NCBI RefSeq assembly: GCF_036898095.1
Contig: NC_090743.1
Span: forward strand, 26,382,520-26,446,519
Reading direction: 5' to 3'
Length of the DNA stretch: 64,000 bases
From: Palaemon carinicauda
Lineage: Eukaryota > Arthropoda > Malacostraca > Decapoda > Palaemonidae
This document shows positions 23,701 through 36,942 of this stretch, in pieces. Within the stretch, counting starts at the first letter, position 1; each line of letters starts with the position of its first letter. A model generated the notes under the pieces. It made no database searches. It was not told where the DNA came from and saw only the letters and a list, made by a program, of their open reading frames with translations. A program made the position numbers and the translations under genes.

Positions 23701-25374
23701 TTAATGGGGGTAGGCCATCCTCGAAGGGCAATCTGTACCCATCGCGAAGGACTTGAATAGTCCATAGGTCCGCGCCCTGGGCAGCCCATGCTTCCCACCG
23801 ATAATTGAGGCATCCCCCCACTGAAGAGGGCGGGTCTCTCTTCTACTTCCTCCTAGGGAACTTGTTGCCGAGTGGTCGTCGGTTCTGTCCGAACCCCTGC
23901 CGATTGTTAGGAGGGGCGCTTCTGCCTGGGGCGGAGGAGGGCTGCGGGTGTCTGGACCAGCCTGGAGTGGCGGGAGCCTGTGGAGAGGGAGGAGGAGGCC
24001 TGTTAACTGCTGTAGGAGGCCTTGGTCTGAGAGCCTCCCTATTCCCATGATTATGACATCTGGAAGAGGAGCTGGAGGCCCTGTGGAGAACGGCATCTCT
24101 GTTGTCCCTCCTCCACTTATCGAGGGCTTCTTCAATTAACCTGTCATCAAACAGCGACTCGCTTGACAATGGCAAGTTTCATAGGTTCCTTATTTCCCTT
24201 GAGGGAAGCCTCCTCGGCATCCTGTGAAGAACTGTGTCCCTCCTACGAAGGACGATGTTGGAAGCGGCTACCAGGGACTGTTCCGCAGGACCACAGGTCC
24301 AACCACGAGGAGACAGAGAATGAAGACCACTGTGCTGACTCGAGGGCGATGACCTCCTGGATAGAAAAGGGCACCGAACCCCCGGTAACCTTATCCTCCG
24401 ATAATCCTGGGGACAGGAATGCCAAGTTCCCCTCTACGGGTCTGGCTGTTTGTGGGAAATCCTCAGGGGCGTAGAATCTTCGATGCCTTACCCTCGGGTA
24501 AGGCAACAACTTCATTGACCCCGAGGCTTTCAGAGAATTCTTGGGGTCGGCGACGGCCGCACTAATCTTTCCCAGCTTTCTGCCCGGGGCCAAGGGGAGA
24601 TACATAGGGGGACGAGCTTCTCGAAGGAAGCCAAACTGCTCCTCCAACAAAGAAACTTCCCTTGGAGGAACAACAGGGCTGGCTCCAGCAGTTTATTGAG
24701 GTGCCTGATGAGCGCCAACACCCTGGAGAAGGAGGAGGAGTCTTCCACCGAAGGGTCCTCTTCTGCCAGACCCTACGATGACTGGTGGGCATCGTCTCCG
24801 AAGTCTCCCCTCCGGAGGTCCTGTCCACAAAGGGGAAGATGAGCCCTGGGCAGAGCCTCTGCTCTACGCCCACTTGATGAGGCATGATGGTCTAGGGGAC
24901 CTCTATAACCTTGGGAGCCCCTTGAAGAATTGATGACTGGCGACTGACTGCCGCATCCTCTAGCCTTCTCTTCTTAGGGTCAGGGTCCACCAATACCAAT
25001 GTGGGAGGGGGAGAACCCGTCTGGGTCCTCGAAGAGTGTGTTCCTCCCCGCTTCTCTTCTTCTCTCCCTCGCCTATAGTCCTGCGAAATATGCTGGAATG
25101 ACAACAGGGGCATCCCCTGAAGGGTTTGCTCTTCCCAAGGCGGCAAAGGATCCTTCGTAGGGGACCTGAACGGGGTCCTTGGAGTGTCTCCCCAGTGTTC
25201 CTGATCCCAAGGGGAAGGATCCGAGAACAGGTTGCCCCGATTCAGGCGAGGGATGGCTTCCGATGATGGGGAGGCAGTCGCTGGTTTGGCGGAGGCGGGG
25301 GGCGCTTGGTTGGAGAAGGCAGCAGGCAAGATGGCGGCGCAGCTTCGTGAGCCGATGCGGAGGCGGCAGGCCAA
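23701..25374 (-). pseudogene. DIRS copy 1 gag-like region (frameshifted)
   Basis: Pieces in shifting frames: 25374-24892 (Pro/Ser-rich, acidic-basic), 24885-24562, 24650-24243 and 24175-23843, the last with FDDRLIEEALDKWRRDNRDA and a Pro/Arg/Asn-rich tail. Position ahead of RT and low-complexity composition match DIRS gag. No zinc knuckle recognised. A 30-50 bp direct repeat (GCCGATG...GGCGGC...AAGATGG) near 25315-25480 encodes repeated HRLTPLRRHL. Confidence 0.6.
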
Positions 25375-25524
25375 GATGGCGGCGTAGCGGCGTTAGCCGA
25401 TGAGGAGGCGGCACGCCAAGATGGGGTACCCGCAGCGTGAGCCGATGCTGGTGGCGCAGCGGCGTGAGCCTCAGAGGCAGCCCTAACAGATAGCGCTGGC
25501 GGCTGGGGGGCGCCCTATATATGA

Positions 25525-25526
<2 letters not shown>

Positions 25527-25599
<73 letters not shown>

Positions 25600-25600
25600 A
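25527..25600. repeat. (TC)n microsatellite
   Basis: Uninterrupted TC run of roughly 70 bp at the truncated 5' side of DIRS copy 1. Confidence 0.97.
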
Positions 25601-26365
25601 CTCAGAAAAACTCCTGCAATTGTAACTTAACAATAATGGGCAACAAACCTTGGGGCTTAGAATTCAAAAAAGTTAACCAGGTTGGAAATAACAGCTAATC
25701 TTTGTCAACAGATAAAAATCTTTAGCAAATCATTTATAATAAACGTGAAACTGGATTGCTTATTTTTCAATAAGCTAGCAATTTTCCAAACACTGTAGAT
25801 GTTTGGAAACATTCCTCAATCTCCTTGCTTGAACTGCAATTTTCTCAAGTATTTCAATCATTTTTTTGTCAGTGAAGAATACAGCATGCCAATGTATTAT
25901 CTGTGCTTTACACTACACAATATGTCTGATAAATAAGCACTTCACTGACAATAAAAAACATATTAGATGAAACAATGATTAACACACTTCTGTGTTTTTT
26001 TTTTCAAAAGCGCAGCATCATGACAAATATACTACTGTTGGAAATATAGTCCAGCTTACATTAAACCATTTAACTTGCTTTTCTGGCAACTTTAGTAAAG
26101 ATCCAGTATTGATATAACAACATACTCGTGTATAAACTGTTTTAATCTTCAAAACAAATCCTCTGAACTTTTTTATTAGGTCACTCACTGAAGCAATTTT
26201 TCCTTCTTTTGTGAGTTTGGAACTGAATACCTAACCATTAACAATTTGCATTCCGTACGAACAGCTTGGATGACAGCCGTCACCCCTACAATAAAAACAT
26301 ACTGGTTTAAGATATTTTTCCAAACGTAAAAATGGGTCATATGTACATAAAAGAATATTACTTGC
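25601..26365. other. Intron sequence, nothing recognised
   Basis: AT-rich; the 5' end of the 6.2 kb Ash2 intron, beginning at the GC donor (26365-26364). Confidence 0.5.
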
Positions 26366-26510
26366 CTTGACCTCCATGAATATCCAAATTTATCGTACCC
26401 TAGTGGAGCCTGAAGATTGGCTAACTGCTGACACCATCCAAGTCGTGTGTGAGACCCTTCGGGCTGTTCATCTATAGTACATTCAAAATACCAAGTGCCA
26501 TAGCTTACCC
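26366..26510 (-). CDS. ASH2L: Ash2/ASH2L exon: SPRY core, GC donor
   Basis: 145 bp exon after a TTTCTAG acceptor, entered in phase 1 and left in phase 2. It encodes [20 protein letters not shown], then [20 protein letters not shown] and FGYSWRS, nearly identical to human [20 protein letters not shown]. The 3' junction reads TCAAG/GCAAGT: the donor is GC, the usual minor variant, and joining to 20160 gives SWRSRKGTVFHES in frame against human [13 protein letters not shown]. Confidence 0.96.
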
Positions 26511-26680
26511 CTAGAAAGATAGAGTACATTTACATTAGACCTTATTAGGCTTTCACCAAGATACCTAATAAAAACTTTAAATTTCAAATAAAACTAGGAA
26601 GCTAAATAATGTCAACCACATCACACACTACAGTATTATCAGAAGTAACCCTATGCCAATACCGAGTAATAATAAATTAC

Positions 26681-26862
26681 CATGCGTAGCTCTTATTAGG
26701 CAATATCCTTTATCTCCCGTAACAGCCAAACGATCATCAGCAGTGCGTAACTGTGGTGCACGGTCATGTAGTGCAAGAAGTACAGCCCCAGGGCAAAGGG
26801 CCCTATAAAGCCAACCTGGAATTGGTTTACCTGCCCAGTCATTACTTTGATCGAACTCCTGC
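26681..26862 (-). CDS. ASH2L: Ash2/ASH2L exon: start of SPRY
   Basis: 182 bp exon (acceptor GCTTACAG, donor GTAATT), phase 2 in and phase 1 out. It encodes [20 protein letters not shown], then [20 protein letters not shown] and [20 protein letters not shown]. This aligns along its length with human [20 protein letters not shown] and [20 protein letters not shown]. The Tyr in GYCLIR corresponds to one of the RbBP5-contact residues. Confidence 0.96.
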
Positions 26863-27101
26863 CTGTAAGCAACAAAGACATTTTAATAGATAACTAATGC
26901 ACTGCTTGCCATGATAAATAAAACAAAATTTCCAAGCTAGACTTCCAATATATTCATTTCCAATAAAAAAAAGAAAAAAATAGTTTTCTTTGATTTCTCA
27001 CACACTACTGAAAAAAAATGTACTTCTCAAAACTAAAAATAACCAATGTTCACAATACAAAAATCACAAGTCAAATTACTGATATAATGTATAATCATTA
27101 C

Positions 27102-27288
27102 CTGAAGGGAGCGTGAGGATCTGGCTCTGCTAGAATATATCGATAGCCATCTTTGTTGAAGGGATGATCAACAGGATACCCATGTAACTTTGGAGCTGGC
27201 ATGTCTCCTCTAGCCTTTTTACTACTGGCTGTTGTGTCTGGCATCTTTCTCTTTGCTCCTCTGCCTTTTCCTGAAGGCTGCTGTTGAG
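27102..27288 (-). CDS. ASH2L: Ash2/ASH2L exon: basic linker and [15 protein letters not shown]
   Basis: 187 bp exon (acceptor ATATTCAG, donor GTAATG), phase 1 in and phase 2 out. It starts with a Gln-rich and basic stretch ([20 protein letters not shown], identical in human at [10 protein letters not shown]), a likely nuclear-localisation region. [20 protein letters not shown] and PDPHAPF follow, almost identical to human and the entry to the SPRY domain. Confidence 0.96.
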
Positions 27289-28057
27289 CTGAATATAAAA
27301 GTAAGAGCAATTCAGAACCACAAAATGCATCTTCATTCCTTCATAACAAGTTTATATATTACAGTAATTCACATGTCTGGAAAAATACATATAAAATTGT
27401 GGCATTCAGAAGACTAATATTCCTTTATTCATGATTTCAAATCAAAGCAAATTATATTTGACTATATAATGAAGCCAATTACTTTGTAACTTAAAGTAAT
27501 GTGGTATTCAATAACACCACATCCATGCTTCGCATGCATAAAATGGTACATAAATAAATGCAGAAAAACAGGAAGAAAATATATCTAATTCACCTATAAC
27601 CTAATAATGCAGCAAATCGGCAATTAATAATATTGAAATGTATACTGTAACTTCATTCGACATTCCATATACCTAATATACGGCCTATTACAATGGTATC
27701 TTTATATTCTCAAAACAATTGCATTGCACTATGATGTTGCATTCTTTACAGTTTAGCTACAAGTTTTCCTAAATAATGAAATGCCCGGAAGTGTATAATC
27801 AAAAGTTAATTTAAAACCAACCTAACCTGCTTAATGAATGTTATTTTCAAGCTTGCTCATAGTTTAATACCTCTAATACAGTATATATTTATATATATTA
27901 GACTTAATTAAACTGTCCATTTGTGATTCTGCATTTACATTCAATGGAAAATACTATGTACAAAAATTTAGTCTGGCCATGGCAAATCCACTGTACCCTG
28001 TGTTGAGTCATTTATATATGGAATTCTTTCAAACAAAATTTCTTTCTAGCATTTTAC
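27289..28057. other. Short Ash2 intron
   Basis: 769 bp AT-rich intron between adjacent Ash2 exons (GTAAAA donor at 28057, ATTCAG acceptor at 27289). No repeat seen. Confidence 0.8.
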
Positions 28058-28114
28058 CTCCTGGTGCTCTTTGGTTCAGGTTTGTGGAAGACGTATTCTG
28101 TATTTGGCCTTTAT
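28058..28114 (-). CDS. ASH2L: Ash2/ASH2L small linker exon
   Basis: 57 bp exon (acceptor ATTTTCAG, donor GTAAAA), phase 1 at both ends. It encodes KGQIQNTSSTNLNQRAPG, a Ser/Asn/Gln-rich linker comparable to the variable human stretch ending SGNLNGG before [10 protein letters not shown]. It is supported by phase match with both neighbours and by its place in the human alignment rather than by strong conservation, so it could be alternatively spliced. Confidence 0.75.
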
Positions 28115-29039
28115 CTGAAAATATTGATGCCTTTATTCTCAACTAAATGATTATATACCATCAATTCAATTCACACAGCAACAAAATCAAAAGTCTACTT
28201 TTCCCCACCACGTTTTTAAACGCCTTTCGCATTTTCAATCTTGAATTTTAAGGCGATATGAATAATATTTTCGATTTATCAGAAAAACTATTACATCCAA
28301 GGCATTTCAACAACCGTACACTACAGGACTTCAAAAAAATATTCTAATAAAAAACGAAAAGGATTTTTTACTACCCAAATTTACTGGCCTTGCCTTATTT
28401 CAACTTTTCAAACTGTATACCAACTTTGTGAAACTTAATATAGAAGTCATTCCATTCTTTAAAAACACTAAGATCATTTTGGTCAGGCATTATAAAAAAA
28501 AAAAAATTTGTGGTGGCATTTGCAAAATTCTCTATAGAATTTGCAGACAACTATATCAGGCATTCAAGCTAAAGTCTATTCATCAGAATAAAACTCAATA
28601 CATACAGTGTAAAGATGGGAAACATTCTAAAAGCTTCATTTCTACATACAAGTAACCTCAACGATGCTATTCATTGGGAAAGTTCTGCACATAGTACTGT
28701 ATTGCAAAAACATAACCAAGCGTAACCTTACCGAGTCTACAATAAAAAATAACCCATGAATTGATAAACATTACCCAGGGTATGTACTGTACAAACATGA
28801 TGCACTTATTGATAAAACGATGTAGGCCATTTCTTTACAAATGTCTATAGAGTTGCTTTTAACTGTGTTCAATAGATTGCTTGCTTGCACGAGTTGCTAT
28901 TACTGATGAAATCTTTTTAGCTAACTTTTACCGTGTTCGACATAGTACCATAGGAAGGCGATTCGAGAATACAAAATTGCTCAAGATACCTTCAACCATC
29001 AACCTATTTCCTATCGAAGGACTATCGAGATATTGATAT
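28115..29039. other. Intron sequence, nothing recognised
   Basis: AT-rich start of the 12.3 kb intron upstream of the linker exon. No coding family or repeat seen. Confidence 0.45.
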
Positions 29040-30157
<1,118 letters not shown>

Positions 30158-30182
30158 CACATAAGCCATATATTTCTATACA

Positions 30183-30418
30183 TAAAAGTCCGGATTCTCT
30201 TACCGACCTCGGGATCAGAGCCTCAGGTGAAATCACTCAAAAGACTAAAGCATCTGACCGGCTGGGTTTTGAACCCTGGTCCAGGATACCTGTATTACAG
30301 TAGCACTACCACTTAGCCACGAAGGGTTCAAAACCTGGCCGGTCAGATGCTATATTCTTTGAGTGATTTCGCCTGCGTCTCTGATCCCGAGGTCAGTAAG
30401 AAAATCTGGACTTTAATG
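30183..30418. mobile_element. tRNA-derived SINE foldback (head-to-head inverted dimer)
   Basis: Arms 30186-30275 and 30328-30415 are reverse complements with few mismatches (ACCTCGGGATCAGAG, AAATCACTCAAA, AGCATCTGACCGGC, GGTTTTGAACCC). The loop plus left arm read on the minus strand GTGGCTAAGTGGTAGTGCTA and CAGGGTTCAAAACCC, a clear tRNA A-box and B-box pair at normal spacing. So a tRNA-derived SINE lies head-on to a partial inverted copy of itself. Confidence 0.75.
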
Positions 30419-30424
30419 TGTTAA

Positions 30425-30726
30425 CCCTTTTACCCCCAAAGGACGTACTGGTACGTTTCACAAAACTCATCCCTTTACCCCCATGGACGTAGCGGTACGT
30501 CCTTGCAAAAAAATGCTATAAATTTTTTTTTTTCATATTTTTGATTAATTTTTTGAGAAAATTCAGGCCTTTTCCAAGAGAATGAGACCAACCTGACCTC
30601 TCTAGGGCAAAAATTAAGGCTGTTAGAGCAATTTAAATAAAAACATACTGCAAAATGTGCTGGGGAAAAAATAACCCCTTGGGGGTTAAGGGTTGGAAAT
30701 TTCCAAAGAGCCTGGAGGTAAAAGGG
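30425..30726. mobile_element. TTAA-site MITE, copy 1 (302 bp)
   Basis: Starts CCCTTTTACCCCCAAAGGAC and ends GGAGGTAAAAGGG, with TTAA on both sides (30421-30424, 30727-30730). Near one end are two ACGTAC...GGTACGT motifs (GGACGTACTGGTACGT, GGACGTAGCGGTACGT). A second, inverted copy is at 41979-42281. No coding; piggyBac-type by target site and CCC/GGG ends. Confidence 0.88.
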
Positions 30727-30752
30727 TTAAAATATATGACTTATTTGAGCAA

Positions 30753-30756
<4 letters not shown>

Positions 30757-30812
<56 letters not shown>

Positions 30813-31005
30813 CAACTATGAATTATATAAATTTTACATACATTATGTATGTATTCGTGTACAGTATGTATGTATATATATACAGTATTTATGCATGTAT
30901 ATACAGTATGTATGCATGCATATAGTATGTAAGTACATATATACAGTATGTATGTAGATACAGTATGTATGTAGATACAGTATGTATGTATGTACAGTAT
31001 GTATG
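30757..31005. repeat. (TA)n and ACAGTATGTATGTA minisatellite
   Basis: TA tract 30757-30810, then from about 30838 to 31003 a variable array of ACAGTATGTATGTAGAT-like units of about 13 to 20 bp. Confidence 0.9.
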
Positions 31006-34000
31006 TCGGTGTGAAACCTGTTCTTTAGATTGGGTGTAGAGTACATCAGAGTATTTGCTCGAGTTTAACCCGACCAGTGAGTCTTATTTTCAAGTCAGGG
31101 GTAATACTATAACTTGATCAAGACAGGTTTTAAGAAGTTTACTTGCCAAAGAATGTAAATCAAAGGAAGCAAAAGAAAATGACTAAGAAGTAGAGTTACA
31201 GTGTTGCATGTAGAACATAGTCTTGCCTATTAATATGGTATACGATTATGTGAATATTTAGACCATCTTACGAGACAAGACAATGTTATCCATACAACAC
31301 TGTAATTCTACTCAATAATAATTACCATTTGGTCTCTGATCTATATCTATTAGCAATAAAACTTCTTTAACACTCTTGATCGAAATAACCACCAACTTGA
31401 AAATGTGACTAAACAATCTGGTTAAACTCCTCTAGCTACTTCTATATACTCGTACTCTACATCTAATCTCAAGAACACATTTCACACTAAATCTTCAACA
31501 GTAAAGAAATTGGCACTTTCATCTAGATGGTCTATATGATTGACACCAAATTAATACCACATGCCTAAAATATATGCTTTGTATATTTCATGGCAAGATT
31601 TAAACATTTTTACAAGAACATTCGAAAACCTTAAAAAAATATAATAAAATATTGTCAGAATATTTCAAATAGGTATGCTGCTTATTTCAATCTTCTATTA
31701 ATATCCTCCTAAATCCTTCCACTAATATTAAGATCTCCATTTCAATATATGGTACTGTACAGTACTATATCTCATAATCATATAATGAAAGAAAAGAACG
31801 TTTTGCTATCAATATTAATGAAACTAATAAAGGCATTTCCAAATATATCACAATGAAGCATAAATCAAAATTATATTGAACATAAATGTAGTCCTTTGTC
31901 ACTATGAAGAGCTATTATATCAAAAGGTTACTAAGCGGCTTTAAAGCAGAAAATCCATTTATCTTTCAACACAAGTCTGATACTAGTCCTGGTAACATAA
32001 ATGTTCCATAAATTATCTTATGTACCTTAATTTCTTTATCAGGTTTTCTTTAAAAAAAATGGATCCTAAAAAAATCAAAATGTATTGCACATTACACCAC
32101 TCACTATAAACGTGCAGTAATATATTTTTTTAATTCTCTTCCAGATATACTAATTCCTTGGGTAAACATCTTTTTCAAACAATTTTTATCACTTGCCTTT
32201 GACATCGCACATTTCCAAAATGTATTCAAGTCATGCTAGAATTCTTAGGATTTGTGTAACATTTTCATACAAAAAGCAGTTCCAATATTGGATGAATCCA
32301 ACCTAAGCTGTAAACCAGTTCAATTTCACCATTTTCAATACTTACTATCATCCTGTGCTTTATACGAAGTCAAATCCATATCTATATGATTTCCAAATAA
32401 AAAGGATATTTTATTACAATAGTACACAACAAACTGAAGTCATTACCAATTCGAAGGGATCCATGCAATTTTCCTTAAAGGGGAACCTATACTTTCTACT
32501 AAAAGGAAAATTTATAAAAAATTACAGCAAAAGCTATTAAATCAAATATACACCTACAATATCTTATAACAACTACACACTGAAAATGAGCATAACAAAA
32601 ATTTAACTACATATTGACAAAGCCAATATTCAGCAGTAAACTACAGAGATGAACATGATCTAAGAAGCAACAGATGACATAACATTTAAGCAGGATTCAC
32701 TAAAGAATATTCTCAAGTAAACATGACATTTATATGTATATGTATGACGAGAACAAGCTTCTTACCAGCTCCTGTGGTTCCCTCTCACCAGCTCGCACAC
32801 CCACACATACCGTATCAGAACTTATGATATTTGAGAAATGTTACTTTATGTTTATTTCCTCTAAATATATATACAGGATTATGAAAAAAAAAAAAATTCA
32901 CTATGATATAAAAGAGCAGGTACTGTGAAAATTTATCAAGTCTAGTTTGGGAGAGAGAGAAAATGAAATGAAACAAAAAGATATAGTGTATAAGAAAAAG
33001 TTAAAATAGGAGTGATTGATACTCTAACTAGGCACTGTTGATCACCTTGTGATGTTTGCACAGACAATTCCTGACAGCAAATATCTAAATATCATTTACA
33101 GAAAAAAAAAACAGAATTCTAGTAACATTTATTTTTATCATTACCTGTGAATCACATTGCCAACATTCAGACATGAGCTTCTAACCTTAAAATTCAAATA
33201 AAATGTATATTCATCTTTTAACCCCTATATCCAACACAGAAAAAAAAATGTCCTGCCGATCCTTATTTTTTAGGCCACATTCATAGCTATAATACAGAAC
33301 AACAATGGAAAAAAGAACTAAAATTCACGATGGTGTACCGCTAATAATTACGATAATAGATGGTTCACTAGTGTCTCGATAGTAGCAGTTAGTGTAGCTT
33401 TCAGATGTTTGACAGTGTAGGCTAGTCTAATTATTTCTAACAGAATAGGAATAAAACACACTTCTAGAATATTGCCTAAACATATGGGTACTATATGCCT
33501 TAAATGCAACAACCTGTGAAACATGAAATATATGAAAGGCACATAAAAATATTTAAGACGGGTAAAAATATGAAAAGCAGATAAAAATAAATATAACATA
33601 AGCAATTTGATTACCATAAGCCAGATGTTCTAAATTACAAGAAAAGATTGGAGTACTGTGCGTGTTAAGTGTTTTCTTTAATTATAATTGAAATATTTCT
33701 TTAATCTGACAATTCATTTTAAACATTCTGCTGAAAAAATTTCTTCATTCTCTGATGATATTTTCTAGTTCAATAACATAAGATCAAACAAATGAAAAAC
33801 TGTTGTTTAGCACGATAACCTAAGCATCAAAATTACATTACGTTGGAAGTGAGAATGCGTAACAATGCGAGAAAAAACTTTTACTTTTGGTGGTTCAAGG
33901 AAAGAAAAATAAAATGCACTCCAAATTAAACCTTTTTTAAAAGCATTACACACATTAATAACAAATAGCTGTTTGAATGCTTAATATGGCCGCTGCTTCC

Positions 34001-34150
34001 ACCTATTTCGATATGAAAACTCTATTTACAGAGAATAATTGACTGAAAACTTTAAAAAAAAACTTAGAATTTCTTGATCTGTAAAATATGAATAAAATTA
34101 GATTATTGAATATTAATTGAATTAATATTTATATGCAAGAATTCTTGTTA
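31006..34150. other. Intron sequence, nothing recognised
   Basis: AT-rich, with only small non-family open frames (for example 33348-33617 minus). No repeat family recognised by eye. Confidence 0.4.
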
Positions 34151-34262
34151 GAGAAGTCATAGCCTAGTTGGCTAGCAATAGCAGGGTCAACTGATGGAAA
34201 AGAGTGGAGGGTTGAGGGTGGTTGTAAGTTAACTAACACTAACAATGTTGGACAAGTGAACA
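34151..34262 (+). repeat. Dispersed repeat R1, copy 2
   Basis: Second copy of the repeat at 3278-3390, same orientation (CCTAGTTGGCTAGCAATAGC, then TGGAAAAGAGTGGAGGGTTG and AACAATG). Confidence 0.5.
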
Positions 34263-35889
34263 TTCCATCCTTTGAATGCACTCTTGGAACGCATCTGGTT
34301 TGGATGGTGGTTGGTTACTGTACTGATATCATACCACAAAGAGTTTCAGCCAAGACCCTTTCCAAGAATAAATTCTTAATGATATTAATAGACACAGCCA
34401 CACCAGTAATATCACAAACTCTGCCTTTTAGGATACAGTATACAGATGAAACTACCCTATCCCCTTCGCTCCTAAAGATACTATTCCTCCACATTTTGAG
34501 AATGAAAGCGCTTGTACTAGCACCCAACTTAACTTCACTAGATGGTCCCAAATTAATAGTACTACTCATATTGCTAGATCATATATAAAAAAAAGAAACA
34601 CTTTGTCTGAATGTGCAAGTGAATCCTTAAAAGTAAGCGACAAAAGTGTGAAAATGTTCATGTGCCAAAGGAATGTTCACCAATCCAGAAAGTGAAATCT
34701 GAATGGAAGTGGTGCGTTATGCGGGCACAAACGGGTAATGAGATATGACCCAATTAATTAAGGAACACAAAGGTCGATTCTGTACACTCGGTTCAATCAT
34801 GGAACTGGAAAGCGCATCAGCAGTCCTGACCCATGCTTCTACTATTGGGTAAAGAGTGGATAGATAATAAATAAAAAGTCTAATTAGCAGAAAAAAGTGT
34901 TACAGGGAAGCATAAAACACTTGAAAAATATCTTAGAGAAAAATATGAAATAGGAGCTAGTTCTGATGGATTCAATTTTCTTTTCAGTTTTCCCTCAATA
35001 ACAGTAGTCAGCTAAGACCTTATCTCTATCACCTACAAACAAATTATCAGAAAAAGGTAGGAAAGGCAGTAACAAAACTTCAGTCAACTTGGGAGAAGAG
35101 GAAATAGATATGCTATCAGCTAAAGAGACAAGAGAGGTTCCTTAAAAATTAGAGAACTGATCCATAAAAGAAACAAATTGTTATTAACCCCCAGCAATTT
35201 CTACCCTTAAATCCAAATTCTCACTCAGTACTTTAACACAAAGCTTTACATCCTGAATAAGCTCTCTGCGATGCAAGAAGAAAATGGCAAAGGTGTAATA
35301 ACTCGATCTAAATTTTCCCCTATAACACTATTCCCTTTATGCTTTCCACCTCACCCCTCAAAGTGATGAACTACAGTATACTGTTATTTGTTTATACAGA
35401 CAATTGCAGCATTTCACACATCTTTTGTCCAGTTCATACGGTTGACCACTACACAGCAAACAAATGAGGGTCTATGTCTTCTAAGAAGTGCCTATTATTT
35501 GTGTTTAGCACAAAAATGCATTTAAAAGCATAATATATGCCTTGCTAATCATGAACTAAGTAATATGTATATAAAATAGGTCAAAAGAAATTCTACATCA
35601 ATTAGACGGACAACCATTAATCTCAACCAATATACGATGGAATGAATTACAGGAGAGGGATTTGGTGGGTCACAAGGTCCACCCAGCATTGTGTTTATTC
35701 AGTAGTATGAATCATGATACAGCACTAGATGGTCCACAGAGCCGAAGGACAAAAGGGTTGAAATTTTCTTTAAAGGGTGAAGCTCGAACATGTTAAATAT
35801 TAGTTATGTGATTCACAGGTAACCTTCTTCAATATATGAGTCCTGAATACCACTTCTATGTCATATATCTGTATAAAAACAATTCTAAA
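34263..35889. other. Intron sequence, nothing recognised
   Basis: No family recognised. Open frames at 34256-34588 (plus) and 34315-34569 (minus) overlap each other and lack any known motif. Confidence 0.35.
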
Positions 35890-36178
35890 AATTAATTTTA
35901 ATTTTTCCTAACTATACAAACCAATCCTATAACAGGATTACATTTTCAGCATAGCTAGAACTCGGCTGTTAAGTTTTATAACAAGGTGTCAGTAGTTACT
36001 GGAGGGTGCCACGTTACTGGGACCAACCGGCGTTGGTCTTAATTGACTGCCGACCAATACCTCTATAGGCACTACTGAAAAGATCTCTGATGTAACCTTC
36101 GTTGTATTACGAGTTTTTCCAGGAAAGCGATTGCCACTGTTGCTGCTGGGATTTCTGGCTTGTGAAGGAAGGGAGGTG

Positions 36179-36717
36179 CTACTTTCCTGATTCCTGGGAC
36201 TCAGTCTTTAGAAGGGAATGCATTCCCAATACTGTATCTATCCTCATTCCCAGATAAACCATTATCTGCTTAGTCTCAAGGCTAGACTTCTTTGAATTTA
36301 TCATGAAGCTGAAGTTTGTCACATTGCTGGAGGAGCTGTCTCCATGGGGATCAGCCAGTTGTCTAGGCATCGAAGATGACGATTGCCTCTGGAGTGACCC
36401 CAATCCAAGACTGACAACTATTCGGGGAACACTTGAAGGGCTTTCGACACTCCAGCGCAGACGACTTTGAATTAGTAGATCTCCCTTCCATGGATAAAGA
36501 AGAGAAACTTCCTGGAGGACCAATGTACTGGTATTAGGATAAGGAAGTACTTGGTATCTCTTAAGTCTACCGAGAGCTTATAGTCTTCCTTATGGATGAT
36601 GGCTCGTACAGTATTTGCCAACTCTATCTTGAATGGAGTTTTAAGTACCAACTTATTCAGGGCAAAGATTGATGACTGATCTCCACTAGGAACAAGCCGT
36701 TGTAGAAGACTGGACAC
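36179..36717 (-). pseudogene. DIRS-like reverse transcriptase remnant
   Basis: 36717-36472 reads FALNKLVLKTPFKIELANTV and EDYKLSVDLRDTKYFLIL, aligning with copy 1 LSKFIRKTPFKMETLRTV and MLSIDLKDAYFQIL. 36523-36179 then reads INSKKSSLETKQIMVYLGMR against VNWEKSQLSPSTRTVYLGMD. The catalytic second Asp pair is not visible. Confidence 0.7.
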
Positions 36718-36738
36718 CTGTTCTGAACTAGTTTTATT

Positions 36739-36942
36739 TTACGAGTACAGATTGTAAGTAAATGACATTATCGGTGATTGAGTAAAGGGATGATGAGGGC
36801 CAAAAAATGGGAGGCGGTAATCATCCTGGACTAGTTTCGCCGAGGACAGATTGTATGTAGATGACATTGTCGGTGTAGGAGTGAAGGGAGGATGAGGGAC
36901 ATTGAGCAGGAGGCTGTAACTCCTGCTACGAGGCACTGCCAC
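36739..36942. repeat. ~107 bp direct duplication inside DIRS copy 4
   Basis: GACAGATTGTATGTAGATGA near 36846 repeats ACAGATTGTAAGTAAATGAC near 36745, followed in both by GTGAAGGGAGGATGAGGG-like sequence. Two units, no further copies. Confidence 0.65.

Larger units (their letters stand above)
20293..25510 (-). mobile_element. DIRS1-like YR retrotransposon, copy 1 (5'-truncated, dead)
   Basis: Minus-strand order gag, RT, RNase H, methyltransferase-like domain, tyrosine recombinase is the DIRS gene order. The 3' terminus (20293-20345) is inverted against 20643-20690, and this second copy continues into sequence that should match the lost 5' terminus, so 20643-20720 is the internal complementary region. 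No right-hand inverted repeat is found near 25500-25630, where a TC microsatellite begins, so the 5' end is missing. Multiple frameshifts and stops. It sits in the 6.2 kb Ash2 intron with the GC donor, in sense orientation. Confidence 0.88.

Noticed and set aside
20694..25403. Numerous plus-strand frames of 60-140 codons
   Set aside because: Antisense shadows of the GC-richer DIRS copy 1 coding region.
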